Assembly: GCF_002944315.1 (NCBI RefSeq)
Contig: NZ_CP024311.1
Span: 3,974,501 to 4,038,500, forward strand
Origin: Rhizobium sp. NXC24
GTDB taxonomy: Bacteria > Pseudomonadota > Alphaproteobacteria > Rhizobiales > Rhizobiaceae
DNA: 64,000 nucleotides
Direction: 5' to 3'
Part shown: positions 47,001 to 55,459 of the stretch, piece after piece
Position numbering within the stretch: position 1 is the stretch's first letter
Layout: each line of letters opens with the position of its first letter
The notes under the pieces: model-generated
Databases searched by the model: none
Told to the model about the DNA's origin: nothing
Seen by the model: the letters and a program-made list of their open reading frames with translations, nothing else
Translations under genes and position numbers: made by a program

Positions 47001-47260
47001 ACGGTGCAGACGGAATAGCGCGCATTGGGCGGCGAGATCTTTTCTTCGCCGGTGACCAGCGCGACATACTGAGCCCCGACCTTCTCGACGACACGCGTAT
47101 AGACCTCGCGCGCCAAGAGCCGCAGCGGCAGGCCGATGACGCCATTGCCGTGCGCCACCATGCGCTCGATGGCATAATGAGTCTTGCCGGTATTGGTGGG
47201 TCCGAGCACCGCGGTCACGCCGCGTCCGCTCAGGATCATTGGCTGCGAAGTCTGAGTCAT
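44063..47260 (-). CDS. SUV3-like DExH RNA helicase with long disordered tail
   Basis: A 1065-residue superfamily 2 helicase. Motif I is 'GPTNTGKTHYAIERM', motif II is 'DEVQ' in 'SFVAIDEVQLAGDLERGH', motif VI is 'GQVAGRAGRH'; this resembles mitochondrial SUV3. From about residue 790 the protein is acidic and alanine-rich, then (about 930-1030) strongly rich in G, R, N, D and Q with 'NDRNDRNDRN'-like repeats, ending in a short conserved 'PIDPDSPFAKLAALKEQMKK'. The tail probably binds RNA or ribosomes and is disordered. ATG 47260 is preferred; ATG 47272 is also open. It shares an operon with the S4 protein. Confidence 0.92.
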   Translation of the reverse strand: MTQTSQPMILSGRGVTAVLGPTNTGKTHYAIERMVAHGNGVIGLPLRLLAREVYTRVVEKVGAQYVALVTGEEKISPPNARYSVCTVEAMPRETRASFVAIDEVQLAGDLERGHIFTDRILHLRGRDETLLLGAGTMRPILEQLLPGITVVERPRLSHLFYAGQKKITRLPQRTAIVAFSADEVYAIAELIRRQRGGAAVVLGALSPRTRNAQVALYQAGDVEYLVATDAIGMGLNLDVDHVAFAQDRKFDGYQFRNLNPGELGQVAGRAGRHLKDGTFGVTGQVDPFDDELVRRIEGHEFDTVKVLQWRTKEFDFSSIASLRASLESAPRVQGLTRALPAVDQQALEYLSRDLEISDLANNPARVEKLWEACALPDYRRITPAQHADLIATLFSDLVRYGTVKEDFLAEQVHRADRTDGEIDTLSARIAQIRTWTYVSNRPGWLADPTHWQEKTREIEDRLSDALHERLTKRFVDRRTSVLMKRLRENAMLEAEISVNGDVFVEGHHVGQLTGFRFTPIAGTEGPDAKAVQTASQKALALEFEARAARIHAAGNSDLAISADGLVRWLGDPVARLSGSDHVMRPRVILLADEQLTGNARDHVAARIERFVNHHISTVLKPLDDLSRAEDLQGLAKGLAFQLVENLGVLFRRDVTEEVKSLDQDARASMRRYGVRFGAYHIFVPALLKPAPAELITLLWALKNDGLDKPGYGDLIPVLAAGRTSVVTDPTFERMFYKLAGFRFLGKRAVRIDILERLADIIRPLLQWKPGQASRPEGAYDGRRFTTTTAMLSILGATLEDMEEILKGLGYRADAVKAEDAAAFLSQQDTSSAPAPAQVAETVAEKADHDDADGAGDEPATEGETAAQDAVPAAQAPAEPAAAAEPMEASEATAELPGPGADVAATEPVEPKPVLLWRLGGRSDNQQRQGGRGHGDRRGHQGEGRGHQGNRRNGGGEQQANGEGNREGRDNREGREARGDNRGPRGNRDGGRPQHQGNRSERNDRQDRGDRGDRKERNDRNDRNDRNNRGASQPLRFEAKPPRKEKPIDPDSPFAKLAALKEQMKK

Positions 47261-47468
47261 AGGTCCATGCATGGGCGAGAAACCACTGTCTTCCGATCAG
47301 CAAGGTCCCCAGGGAAGAGAAGAAGAGATGACGACCATATGTGACAAAGGCAAGACCTGAATGAAAAAACAACGGCTAGAATATGCGATTTTATCTTTGG
47401 CCGTCTCAACCGAAAGCTACATTCTCTCTGCATCCAAAACGAGTCCGGGTGAGTCGAGAACAGCTTGA

Positions 47469-47520
47469 GAACGAATCGGCGACGAATCGCTGACTCCGCC
47501 CTGTTCCCTTTGTGTTCACC
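47469..47520 (+). repeat. Iteron repeat copy 1
   Basis: ACGAATCGGCG (47471-47481) is followed directly by ACGAATCGCTG (47482-47492), then ACTCC and, 18 bases on, TGTGTTCACC. Three GANTC sites fall within 26 bases. Confidence 0.75.
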
Positions 47521-47711
47521 ACTATATGGATTTCGATTTACAAACCGCCACCAGATAGTGAATCGCATTGGGACTCCTTTTTCACGTGAATCAGGAGCCA
47601 TCACGCGAATCCGGCGAACCAGCCTTCCCGTTTGGAAACATGGTTAACCATCTGTAAATTCCGCAATTTTCCGAGATAAATATCGAGAACGGCTCTGAGT
47701 TAAGATTCGGG

Positions 47712-47779
47712 CCAAAGCCGGAACGAATCGGCGACGAATCGCTGACTTTCCACAATTCCGCATTTGTTCTCCACAACAT
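47712..47779 (+). repeat. Iteron repeat copy 2
   Basis: CCAAAGCCGGA precedes ACGAATCGGCG (47723-47733) and ACGAATCGCTG (47734-47744). The unit ends with TTTGTTCTCCACAACAT (47763-47779), whose TTCTCCACA is one base from a DnaA box. Confidence 0.75.
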
Positions 47780-47927
47780 CTAGTGCCTTCTCCGGCGAAA
47801 TGCCCAGGACTCTGCAGGGTTGAAGCGCCAAATCACGTCGAATCGTGGATTGCAATTAACTTTTGAGCGAAACGTAATATGAAAAGTCCATAATCTCTCG
47901 CATTGATTGCAATCGTTAACTTTCCGA

Positions 47928-47990
47928 CCAAAGCCGGAACGAATCGGCGACGAATCGCTGATTATGTCGTGTACTGTATTTGTTCACGGC
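47928..47990 (+). repeat. Iteron repeat copy 3
   Basis: CCAAAGCCGGA precedes ACGAATCGGCG (47939-47949) and ACGAATCGCTG (47950-47960), identical to copy 2 across 32 bases. TTTGTTCACGGC follows at 47979-47990. Confidence 0.75.
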
Positions 47991-48171
47991 TAGATATAGC
48001 GTTCGGAGGGGAAGCTCATCCAAAGGGAGGATGATGTGACGATATGGGTAGCGAAAAAATTCGCCGGCATTAACCATTTCGACCGAGGAATTACCACTTT
48101 CCGGCGATAAGGCCTAAACCTTCCTCGCCGAAAGGGGTAGGTTCTCCGAGGCCACAATCCCTGCCGCCGTT

Positions 48172-48252
48172 AACCAAAGCCCAAATACAGAACGAATCGC
48201 TGACGAATCACGGACAAGCTCGCTTTCCCGTTTCGTTCACCGCAACATATTG
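48172..48252 (+). repeat. Iteron repeat copy 4, diverged
   Basis: CCAAAGCCC lies upstream. The pair is ACGAATCGCTG (48192-48202) then ACGAATCACGG (48203-48213), so the order of the words differs from other copies. It ends with TTTCGTTCACCGCAACATAT, matching the tail of copy 2. Confidence 0.7.
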
Positions 48253-48379
48253 TATTTTAAATTGTTTTTAACCATATCCCGCGGTCGTCGGCGGGTATTT
48301 TCTTGCGCAGCTCGCAGCCGGGCATTAACCTTTGCCCGGGGCATGCCGGCTCATCTTCATGTCTTGTTATTTCTGAGCC

Positions 48380-48405
48380 GGAACAATTTCTCGTGAAATA
48401 AGTTT
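48380..48405 (+). promoter_or_regulatory. Candidate EcfG/RpoE2 promoter of the DUF3309 gene
   Basis: GGAAC at 48380-48384 is followed after 18 bases by TT in AAGTTTC, matching GGAAC-N18-TT of the alphaproteobacterial general stress sigma factor. It lies about 145 bases upstream of the DUF3309 start, a family often found in stress regulons. Confidence 0.45.
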
Positions 48406-48547
48406 CTATCGACAGCGGCATTGGTGCGCCCTCATTCTCGAGGAGTGGATAAGGACGCATCGGCACTTGTATCTAGGCGCATCTTATCCGCTTGCGTGAG
48501 GTCGCTCTGGCGGGATGCTCTAGGCGCTGGACGCGGAGGAATACGCT

Positions 48548-48703
48548 ATGCTTGGTACAATATTGCTCGTGATTTTGATTCTGCTGCTGATCGGAGCGCT
48601 CCCGAACTGGGGTTACAGCCGAGGTTGGGGATATGGTCCATCAGGTGGTCTCGGACTAGTTCTCGTCATCGTTCTTATTCTGCTATTGATGGGCCGGATC
48701 TGA
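48548..48703 (+). CDS. DUF3309 family tiny membrane protein
   Basis: A 51-residue protein behind GGAGGAA. It has the family pattern of two hydrophobic stretches around 'GALPNWGYSRGWGYGPSGG', ending 'LILLLMGRI'. The whole protein is one short hairpin-like membrane polypeptide. Function is unknown; relatives are common in Rhizobiales and often follow stress promoters, as the upstream GGAAC site suggests here. Confidence 0.85.
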   Translation: MLGTILLVILILLLIGALPNWGYSRGWGYGPSGGLGLVLVIVLILLLMGRI

Positions 48704-48746
48704 TCCGGCTGAGTTTGTTGAAAATCTCACACTAGGGAGCAATACC

Positions 48747-49001
48747 ATGAAGAAAATCATTGTCGCGATCGCTCTTGTCGGCGCACTCGCCTCATGCACA
48801 GCAACCGAGAAGGGCACAGCCATAGGCGCCGGCACCGGCGCGATCATAGGCGGTGTCGCCAGCAATAGCTGGGGTGGCGCCGCAATCGGTGCCGTCGCCG
48901 GTGGCGCCGTTGGCTACCTCATCGGCCGGTCCCACGAGCACCAGGGCTATTGCATCTACCGCGACCGCTATGGCCGCCGCTATGAGGCTCGCTGCCGGTA
49001 A
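48747..49001 (+). CDS. Glycine-zipper small lipoprotein
   Basis: An 84-residue protein with a lipobox 'GALASC' (C17) after a signal sequence. A glycine-zipper segment ('GAGTGAIIGGVASNSWGGAA', about residues 27-60) would insert in a membrane, and the C-terminus is a basic 'YRDRYGRRYEARCR'. Such proteins are associated with the outer membrane and with stress; function unknown. It lies 43 bases after the DUF3309 gene. Confidence 0.85.
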   Translation: MKKIIVAIALVGALASCTATEKGTAIGAGTGAIIGGVASNSWGGAAIGAVAGGAVGYLIGRSHEHQGYCIYRDRYGRRYEARCR

Positions 49002-49178
49002 GCCGGTATAGACAAAGATCGATTTCTTCCGGCCGATCGTCAGCGCTTCGTTGACGATCGGTCATGAAAGCCAAATCTTTCGCGCCGAAAATTTGGGCCG
49101 ACATTTCTTGAGACGAACACTCACACCCACGCAGGTTTCGGGGGGATCGCGTCAACGTTTTTGGAAAGGAACGGCACC

Positions 49179-49352
49179 ATGGCCGAATTCATTGCAAGTA
49201 TCGCAGCATTCGCTCTTGTCGGCACCACATTTTATGTACTCGGCCATGCCGTACGGATGCGGGACAAGGAAATGCGCCGTGTGGTCCTTAAGCCTGTCGT
49301 TTTGGAATTCAAACCCCGGCCACGGCCGTCCGTGAATTCACGCCAGCGATGA
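49179..49352 (+). CDS. Small single-pass membrane protein, unknown
   Basis: A 57-residue frame starting ATG 49179 after GGAAAGGA. The N-terminal 'MAEFIASIAAFALVGTTFYV' is one hydrophobic helix, and the rest is basic ('KPRPRPSVNSRQR'). I do not recognise the family. The good ribosome site and helix-then-basic layout support a real gene. It converges with phaB. Confidence 0.6.
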   Translation: MAEFIASIAAFALVGTTFYVLGHAVRMRDKEMRRVVLKPVVLEFKPRPRPSVNSRQR

Positions 49353-49399
49353 CTGCCGGGCAATTTCCCGGCAATCATCCGCCACTTCAGCCCATCAGC

Positions 49400-50125
49400 T
49401 CAAACGAAGAACTGGCCGCCATTGGCGCTGATCGTCGATCCCGTGATGAAGCCGGAATCGTCGCTAGCAAGGAAGACCGCGACGCGGGCGACTTCCTCGG
49501 GCTCGCCGAGGCGTCCCACAGGGATCTGCGGAATGATGCGCTCGTTCAGCACCTTTTCCGGCACCGCCAGCACCATCTCGGTGCCGATATAACCGGGGCA
49601 GATGGCATTGACGGTGATGTTCTTGGCAGCACCCTCCTGGGCCAGCGCCTTGGTGAAGCCGAGATCGCCGGCCTTGGCGGCGGAATAGTTCGCCTGGCCC
49701 ATCTGGCCCTTCTGACCATTGATCGAAGAGATGTTGATGACGCGGCCGAAGCTGCGGTCACGCATGCCCTGCCAGACATGATGCGTCATGTTGAACAGGC
49801 CGGTAAGGTTGGTATTGACGACCTCGTGCCACTGCTGCGGCGTCATCTTGTGGAACATGGCGTCACGGGTGATCCCGGCATTGTTGACGAGGATCTCGAT
49901 GGGGCCAAGCTCCTCCTGCACCTTGGCAATGCCGACGCCGCAAGCTTCATAGTCGGACACATCCCATTTATGGACGGAAATGCCCGTCTCCTCGCGGAAA
50001 GCCTGTGCCTTCTCGTCGTTGCCGGCATAGGTTGCCGCAACCCGGTAGCCTGCATTGCGCAGCGCTATCGAAATGGCCGCCCCGATGCCGCGTGTCCCGC
50101 CTGTCACCAACGCCACTCTGCTCAT
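49400..50125 (-). CDS. phaB: Acetoacetyl-CoA reductase
   Basis: A 241-residue short-chain dehydrogenase. The cofactor motif is 'TGGTRGIGAAIS', and the catalytic tetrad region holds 'ISSINGQKGQMGQANYSAAK'. ATG 50125 follows GAGGGGAG; the longer GTG start two codons earlier is less likely. It makes (R)-3-hydroxybutyryl-CoA with NADPH for polyhydroxybutyrate. phaA lies just upstream on the same strand. PHA synthase is elsewhere. Confidence 0.95.
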   Translation of the reverse strand: MSRVALVTGGTRGIGAAISIALRNAGYRVAATYAGNDEKAQAFREETGISVHKWDVSDYEACGVGIAKVQEELGPIEILVNNAGITRDAMFHKMTPQQWHEVVNTNLTGLFNMTHHVWQGMRDRSFGRVINISSINGQKGQMGQANYSAAKAGDLGFTKALAQEGAAKNITVNAICPGYIGTEMVLAVPEKVLNERIIPQIPVGRLGEPEEVARVAVFLASDDSGFITGSTISANGGQFFV

Positions 50126-50154
50126 GTCCACTCCCCTCTGTTACCGCTAGAGCA

Positions 50155-50181
50155 GGATGAGCGAACCCGAATCGCTCATCC
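50155..50181. repeat. Hairpin repeat between phaA and phaB
   Basis: GGATGAGCGA (50155-50164) pairs perfectly with TCGCTCATCC (50172-50181) around ACCCGAA. No T-run follows on either side. The flanking AGAGCAGGATG resembles the repeat at 30.3 kb, so it is probably a rhizobial intergenic palindrome that may modulate phaB relative to phaA. Confidence 0.6.
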
Positions 50182-50249
50182 GTCTCTCGCTATTTATTTT
50201 AGCATGACCTTGTTTACAACCATTCCCGCATCGTTTGGCGCGACGCGGC

Positions 50250-51431
<1,182 letters not shown>

Positions 51432-51668
51432 GGAAGCCTCCTCACAGGTTGAACATATATAAGGCGAAACTGTCAAAGCTTTGCGCCGGAGTCAAACGCC
51501 AAGAATTTTGATCTTCCAGATTTCATGAAGCCGTCATCGCCGGCAAAAATCTGATTAATGGAAAGGGCTTGCCGCATCGCACAAACCGATTGTCACCAAG
51601 CTTCTTTTGCGTCTACACTTGGGGGTGGAGGAGTTTCCATACAATCAGACGGGTCCAGGAGACTGATA

Positions 51669-52241
51669 ATGGCAAAGAATGAGGGCCAGATCGTAATCAA
51701 GAAATACGCCAATCGCCGCCTATACAATACCGGCACCAGCACGTACGTGACGCTGGATGACCTGGCGGAGATGGTGAAGAAGGGAGAGGAATTTATCGTC
51801 CAAGATGCAAAAAGCGGCGAAGAAATCACGCATTCGGTGCTGACGCAGATTATTTTCGAACAGGAATCGAAGACCGGAAATACGCTGTTGCCGATTTCAT
51901 TCCTCCGGCAGTTGATCACCTATTACGGCGATCAGATGCAGATGGTCGTCCCGAGCTTTCTCGAACATTCCATGCGCGCCTTCACCGAACAGCAGACACA
52001 GATGCGCGATCAGATCAACCGCGCCTTCGGCGAAACGCCGCTCGGCAAGAACCTGCAATTGCCGATCCAGATGGTCGAAGAACAGGTCCGCCGCAATACC
52101 GAAATGTTCCAGCAGGCCATGCAGATGTTCTCCCCCTTCATGAAGCCGCCGGCAAAGGAAAGTCGCAAGGCGGAGGCAAAGGACATCGACGAGTTGAAAG
52201 AGCAGCTCCGCGCGATGCAGAACAAGCTGGATAGTTTGTGA
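51669..52241 (+). CDS. phaR: Polyhydroxyalkanoate synthesis repressor
   Basis: A 190-residue protein starting 'MAKNEGQIVIKKYANRRLYN' after CAGGAGA. The N-terminal domain (about 10-70) is the PHB/PHA accumulation regulator DNA-binding region, and the C-terminal half is amphipathic helix with 'QLRAMQNKLDSL'. PhaR (AniA in rhizobia) binds DNA and polyhydroxybutyrate granules and represses phasin and other carbon genes. It is divergent from phaA across a 237-base gap. Confidence 0.93.
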   Translation: MAKNEGQIVIKKYANRRLYNTGTSTYVTLDDLAEMVKKGEEFIVQDAKSGEEITHSVLTQIIFEQESKTGNTLLPISFLRQLITYYGDQMQMVVPSFLEHSMRAFTEQQTQMRDQINRAFGETPLGKNLQLPIQMVEEQVRRNTEMFQQAMQMFSPFMKPPAKESRKAEAKDIDELKEQLRAMQNKLDSL

Positions 52242-52299
52242 GCATCTTGCCGATGCCCGCCCACAGTGCAGCGCCGCTTTAATCCGTGCTCTGTACGAG

Positions 52300-52321
52300 C
52301 TTCTCCCCGTCGGGGGAGAAG
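52300..52321. repeat. Short palindrome after phaR
   Basis: CTTCTCCCC and GGGGAGAAG form a perfect 9-bp stem around GTCG. It lacks a T-run, so it may be a repeat rather than a terminator. The same theme is seen at 40836-40862. Confidence 0.5.
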
Positions 52322-52331
52322 TCAAAAACCC

Positions 52332-52739
52332 TCACAATCCGATCGAAACATCCCGTCCCGCCGAGCGGATCGAGATCGTGAATCCGCCGATGACATCGAT
52401 GAAGGTGATGACCATCAGGATGAAGAAGGTCTGTGTCGCCGCATCCTTGACCAGCAGGAATTCGACGAGATAGGCGATGAACACCAGCATCGACAGTATG
52501 TGATTGAGCAGCGAGCCGGAACCGTTGCGCGTCGCCTTCAAGATTTCGAAGAACAGCGTGATCAGCGCGATGACGATGAAGAGATCGCCGAGCTGCAGCG
52601 TCCATGTCGCGCCCGAGAGCATGGGAAGAGCAAGGATGACATTGTTGAGCGAAGCGATGCCGCCGGCGCCCATCAGACCCAGCATCGCCAGATTGTAGAG
52701 CACGAGCGGAACGATCATCAGCGGGAAGGCAACAATCAT
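52332..52739 (-). CDS. Small four-TM membrane protein, unknown
   Basis: A 135-residue protein started at ATG 52739. Upstream in-frame sequence runs into a repeat and is not protein-like. Four hydrophobic segments are seen: about 1-26, 46-66, 80-100 and 104-124. The C-terminal end 'ISIRSAGRDVSIGL' is short and polar. I do not recognise the family. It is convergent with phaR. Confidence 0.75.
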   Translation of the reverse strand: MIVAFPLMIVPLVLYNLAMLGLMGAGGIASLNNVILALPMLSGATWTLQLGDLFIVIALITLFFEILKATRNGSGSLLNHILSMLVFIAYLVEFLLVKDAATQTFFILMVITFIDVIGGFTISIRSAGRDVSIGL

Positions 52740-52790
52740 AGCCAGGAAAATCCCTTCGGAATTGAAGTCGCCGCGAGTCTTAAAGCAAAT

Positions 52791-52817
52791 CCAGGAAAAG
52801 TGCGAAGCGTTTTCCGG
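52791..52817. repeat. RIME-like palindrome
   Basis: GGAAAA and TTTTCC pair around GTGCGAAGCG; the neighbouring GATCCTG outside it recalls the ends of the repeat at 8240-8283. It lies just upstream of the small membrane protein gene. Confidence 0.4.
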
Positions 52818-52849
52818 CGTGATCCTGCTGAACCGAATGCACAAACAGA

Positions 52850-52876
52850 AAAAGGCCGGCGAGACGCCAGCCTTTT
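52850..52876 (-). terminator. Rho-independent terminator of rpmF
   Basis: On the minus strand AAAAGGCTGGCG pairs with CGCCGGCCTTTT, with one mismatch, around TCT, and a further T follows. It lies 29 bases past the rpmF stop. Confidence 0.85.
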
Positions 52877-52904
52877 AATCTCAGCCTTTAAGGCAGCGCT
52901 TGAA

Positions 52905-53090
52905 TTATGCGCTTTCCTTCGGCGTCAGAACCTGACGACCGCGATACATGCCGGTCTTCAGGTCGATATGATGCGGGCGACGCAGTTCGCCGGAGTTCTT
53001 GTCTTCGACATAGGTCGGAGCCTTCAGCGCATCGGCCGAGCGGCGCATACCGCGCTTGGACGGGCTCGTTTTTCTCTTCGGTACAGCCAT
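52905..53090 (-). CDS. rpmF: Ribosomal protein L32
   Basis: A 61-residue basic protein starting '[20 protein letters not shown]' at ATG 53090. It matches L32 in length and in '[20 protein letters not shown]' at the C-terminus. The zinc cysteines of some L32 proteins are absent, as in the C-minus form. It lies upstream of its own terminator. Confidence 0.97.
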
Positions 53091-53237
53091 TCTCGTTACT
53101 CCACTTTGCGGACGAAACATATCAGCGGCCAGCCAGGCGGCCGAAACAGACATGGATCAATTTCGGAAATTGGGCGGGCTTATACATGGCTAAAGGGACT
53201 TTGACCAGTCCCTTCCCGCATTTTTTGCCCGCACCAT

Positions 53238-53266
53238 CTGATTCGGCGGGATGGAAGCCGAATCAG
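53238..53266. repeat. Hairpin downstream of the GST gene
   Basis: CTGATTCGGC and GCCGAATCAG form a perfect 10-bp stem around GGGATGGAA, 3 bases past the GST stop. No clear T-run follows, so termination is possible but weak. Confidence 0.45.
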
Positions 53267-53269
53267 CGA

Positions 53270-53917
53270 TCAGGCTTCGTCTTCCGGCACGATCCACGGC
53301 TCCTCACGCGCCGCTTTTTCCCATTTCTGCCAGGCGGGCAGGGCTTTCATCGCGGCCATATAGTCCAGCGTGTCGGCGGCACTGACGAGATCATAAACTT
53401 CAAAGCGGTTGACGATCGGCGCGAACATGGCATCGGCGCCGGAGAAAGCGCCGAACAGGAACGGGCCGCCGGATAGGGCGCGCATGTCGCGCCAGATCGT
53501 CTCGATCCGCGCCACGTCCTCCATGACACCCTCCGGCAGGTCGAGCCGGCTGACGGGGCGACGGATGTTCATCGGGCAGGCGTTGCGCAACGCCCGGAAG
53601 CCCGCCAGCATTTCCATGGAAATCGAGCGCGCCGTGGCCCGTGCCTGGCGATCACTAGGCCAGAGGCCTGCATCCGGGAAAAGCTCGGCCACATATTCGA
53701 TGATGGCGAGCGATTCCCAGACCTTGAAGCCATCATGAACGAGCATCGGCACCCTGCCGGTCGGCGAAACCTCGCGGATGCGCGGGTTGCCGGCCGGAAA
53801 GTCGAAGGGGATCAGCACCTCTTCGAATGCGATGCCGCAACCCTCCAAGGCGATCCACGGCCGAAACGACCAGGAGGAATAGTTCTTGTTTCCGATATAG
53901 AGGGTCAGCTTGTCCAT
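53270..53917 (-). CDS. Glutathione S-transferase family protein
   Basis: A 215-residue protein with an N-terminal thioredoxin-like domain ('LTLYIGNKNYSSWSFRPWIA', where the SSW serines are the likely glutathione-activating residues), then 'TGRVPMLVHDGFKVWES', and a C-terminal helical domain. It probably conjugates glutathione to an electrophile or acts as an isomerase; the substrate is unknown. It follows the DUF1868 gene by 12 bases on the same strand. Confidence 0.88.
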   Translation of the reverse strand: MDKLTLYIGNKNYSSWSFRPWIALEGCGIAFEEVLIPFDFPAGNPRIREVSPTGRVPMLVHDGFKVWESLAIIEYVAELFPDAGLWPSDRQARATARSISMEMLAGFRALRNACPMNIRRPVSRLDLPEGVMEDVARIETIWRDMRALSGGPFLFGAFSGADAMFAPIVNRFEVYDLVSAADTLDYMAAMKALPAWQKWEKAAREEPWIVPEDEA

Positions 53918-53929
53918 GATTTGTCCTTC

Positions 53930-54652
53930 TTATTTTTGGAACTCGAATACCAGAAGTTCCTCGAAATGCTTCATGTCGTCGAATGCGCAGAAAGCCGGTG
54001 GTCGCAGCTCGAGAACCGGCACCTCGGCGCGAACATCGGCGGCAACCTTGTCCAGCATCGCCTGCCAGCGTGGCAGCGCCTCGTCATCCAGCCGCTCGAT
54101 GACATAGGAGAAGGTGATGTGGAACGGATAGACGTCATGATCGGGATGGCGATAGCCGAGTAGATCCGCAAAAGCGTTGCGCCACTCCCGCATCACCTGC
54201 TGATCCCTCTCGGTCGCGCCATCCATCAAGAGGCCGCTCGGCCGCGCACGCGTCACCGCCACGTTGAAGGGATCGCGCATGGAAAAAGCCTTCAGGCGCT
54301 CGCCCATGATCTCGGTCATCTCATCGATCGGCGTATCGAGCGCGATATCCGCCGGCCAATAGAGCTGCTTGCGGCGATATTCGATAATACCCTGAAACAG
54401 CGTCATATGCAGGCTGGAAATCGGCGTAAAGGTGAATTGCGCGGCTTCCGGCATCGCCAGAAATTTCTCGCGCGCCGCAACGAGGGCCTGCTGCGTTTCG
54501 GAGCCTTCCACCACATGGCAGACGATCGTATTGCCAGGCTCGTATTGGAAATTGCCCGAGAGATCAAAGCGCGTGCCGAGATGAATGGACGGTTCGGGAT
54601 GGCGGCTCTTGGAATAGTTCAGCAGTTCGGGCGAGAAGGCATCAATGTTCAT
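53930..54652 (-). CDS. DUF1868, 2H phosphoesterase-like protein
   Basis: A 240-residue protein with the two HxT/S motifs of the 2H phosphoesterase (RNA ligase-like) superfamily: 'SSLHMTLFQG' (about residue 82) and 'PFHITFSYV' (about 178). The length and flanking sequence fit DUF1868. Members hydrolyse or bind cyclic phosphates of RNA or nucleotides; this one is uncharacterised. It lies 12 bases upstream of the GST gene, probably in one transcript. Confidence 0.8.
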   Translation of the reverse strand: MNIDAFSPELLNYSKSRHPEPSIHLGTRFDLSGNFQYEPGNTIVCHVVEGSETQQALVAAREKFLAMPEAAQFTFTPISSLHMTLFQGIIEYRRKQLYWPADIALDTPIDEMTEIMGERLKAFSMRDPFNVAVTRARPSGLLMDGATERDQQVMREWRNAFADLLGYRHPDHDVYPFHITFSYVIERLDDEALPRWQAMLDKVAADVRAEVPVLELRPPAFCAFDDMKHFEELLVFEFQK

Positions 54653-54748
54653 TGGGCAAATGTCCGGTTTGGTTGGCAGATACCCGCCCTTACGTCACAA
54701 GCAAGAATGTCAGATGACGGTCAGCCAATCGAACGACAAGTTCTGATA

Positions 54749-55459
54749 TCAGTTATAAAGGCATTTGATGTACTCGCCGGAACTCCTCGCGCGGCGCTGG
54801 ATCAGCGAGGCGAGTTGGCGCAGTCCGCGCCCCGGCTTGCTTGCCACCCGGTCGATCGGATTGGGCAGAGAGACGGCGAGAAGAGCGGCCTGACGGGCGT
54901 TCAGCTTCGAGGCGGGCACCTTGAAATGATAGCGTGCCGCCGCCTCTATGCCGTAGATGCCCGGCCCCCATTCGGCGATATTCAGATAGATTTCCATCAT
55001 CCGCCGCTTCGACCAGACGAACGAGGAGGAGACGGCCAGCGGCAGCTCCAGCGCCTTGCGCACGAAGGAGCGGCTGTTCCAGAGGAAAAGATTCTTTGAG
55101 GTCTGCATGGGGATGGTGCTGCCGCCCCGCGTGGACTGGCCCCGCAGCGTATCCTGTACCAGCATGCGCATCTCGCCCCAGTCGACCCCACCATGAAAGC
55201 AGAATTGTCCGTCCTCAGAAGCCATGACCGACTGCACCAGCACCGGCGCTATCTCATCGAAGGAAACCCACCGACGATCATATCCCTGAAACGTGAGGGC
55301 ATCGCGCAGCATCAAAGTCGAAATCGGGTGGGTGAATGGCAGAACGTAAAGCAGGATGAACAGATAGGGCAGCAGCATCAAACCGACGAGGAGGAGAACG
55401 ATACGCTGCCAGAGCGGACGGGCCTTGAACCGTGCAAGCCGGCCCGAGCGTTGCGGCAT
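54749..55459 (-). CDS. mtgA: Monofunctional peptidoglycan glycosyltransferase
   Basis: A 236-residue protein with an N-terminal membrane anchor (about 17-40) and a GT51 domain. Catalytic stretches are '[15 protein letters not shown]' (Glu) and '[17 protein letters not shown]'. ATG 55459, behind AGGA, gives the usual family length; longer in-frame starts at 55573 or 55792 would add a poorly conserved 38-111 residues. It polymerises lipid II in the periplasm. It is divergent from ispA. Confidence 0.93.
   Translation of the reverse strand: MPQRSGRLARFKARPLWQRIVLLLVGLMLLPYLFILLYVLPFTHPISTLMLRDALTFQGYDRRWVSFDEIAPVLVQSVMASEDGQFCFHGGVDWGEMRMLVQDTLRGQSTRGGSTIPMQTSKNLFLWNSRSFVRKALELPLAVSSSFVWSKRRMMEIYLNIAEWGPGIYGIEAAARYHFKVPASKLNARQAALLAVSLPNPIDRVASKPGRGLRQLASLIQRRARSSGEYIKCLYN

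Larger units (their letters stand above)
47261..48547. other. Gene-free repeat region with iterons, GANTC and TTAACCAT sites
   Basis: A 1.29-kb stretch between the helicase and a DUF3309 gene that holds no open frame I can support. It has four copies of a paired 11-bp word (ACGAATCGGCG then ACGAATCGCTG, or close variants) at intervals of 252, 216 and 253 bases. I count at least 17 GANTC sites between 47450 and 48220, where about three would be expected by chance. TTAACCAT occurs three times (near 47643, 48072 and 48268), with other TTAAC words between. An AT-rich stretch lies at 48246-48272. The likely themes are cell-cycle control (CcrM, GcrA, CtrA) or a replication or regulatory iteron array. 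Confidence 0.6.

Noticed and set aside
47261..48547. CRISPR array in the repeat region
   Set aside because: Only four copies, spaced by more than 200 bases, with imperfect units and no cas genes.
47261..48547. Chromosomal oriC assigned outright
   Set aside because: No hemE, parAB, dnaA or repABC genes are in the window and DnaA boxes are weak, so this stays a hypothesis under findings.
48421..48735. 104-codon plus-strand frame overlapping the DUF3309 gene
   Set aside because: The DUF3309 frame inside it is clearly the real gene, with its own ribosome site.
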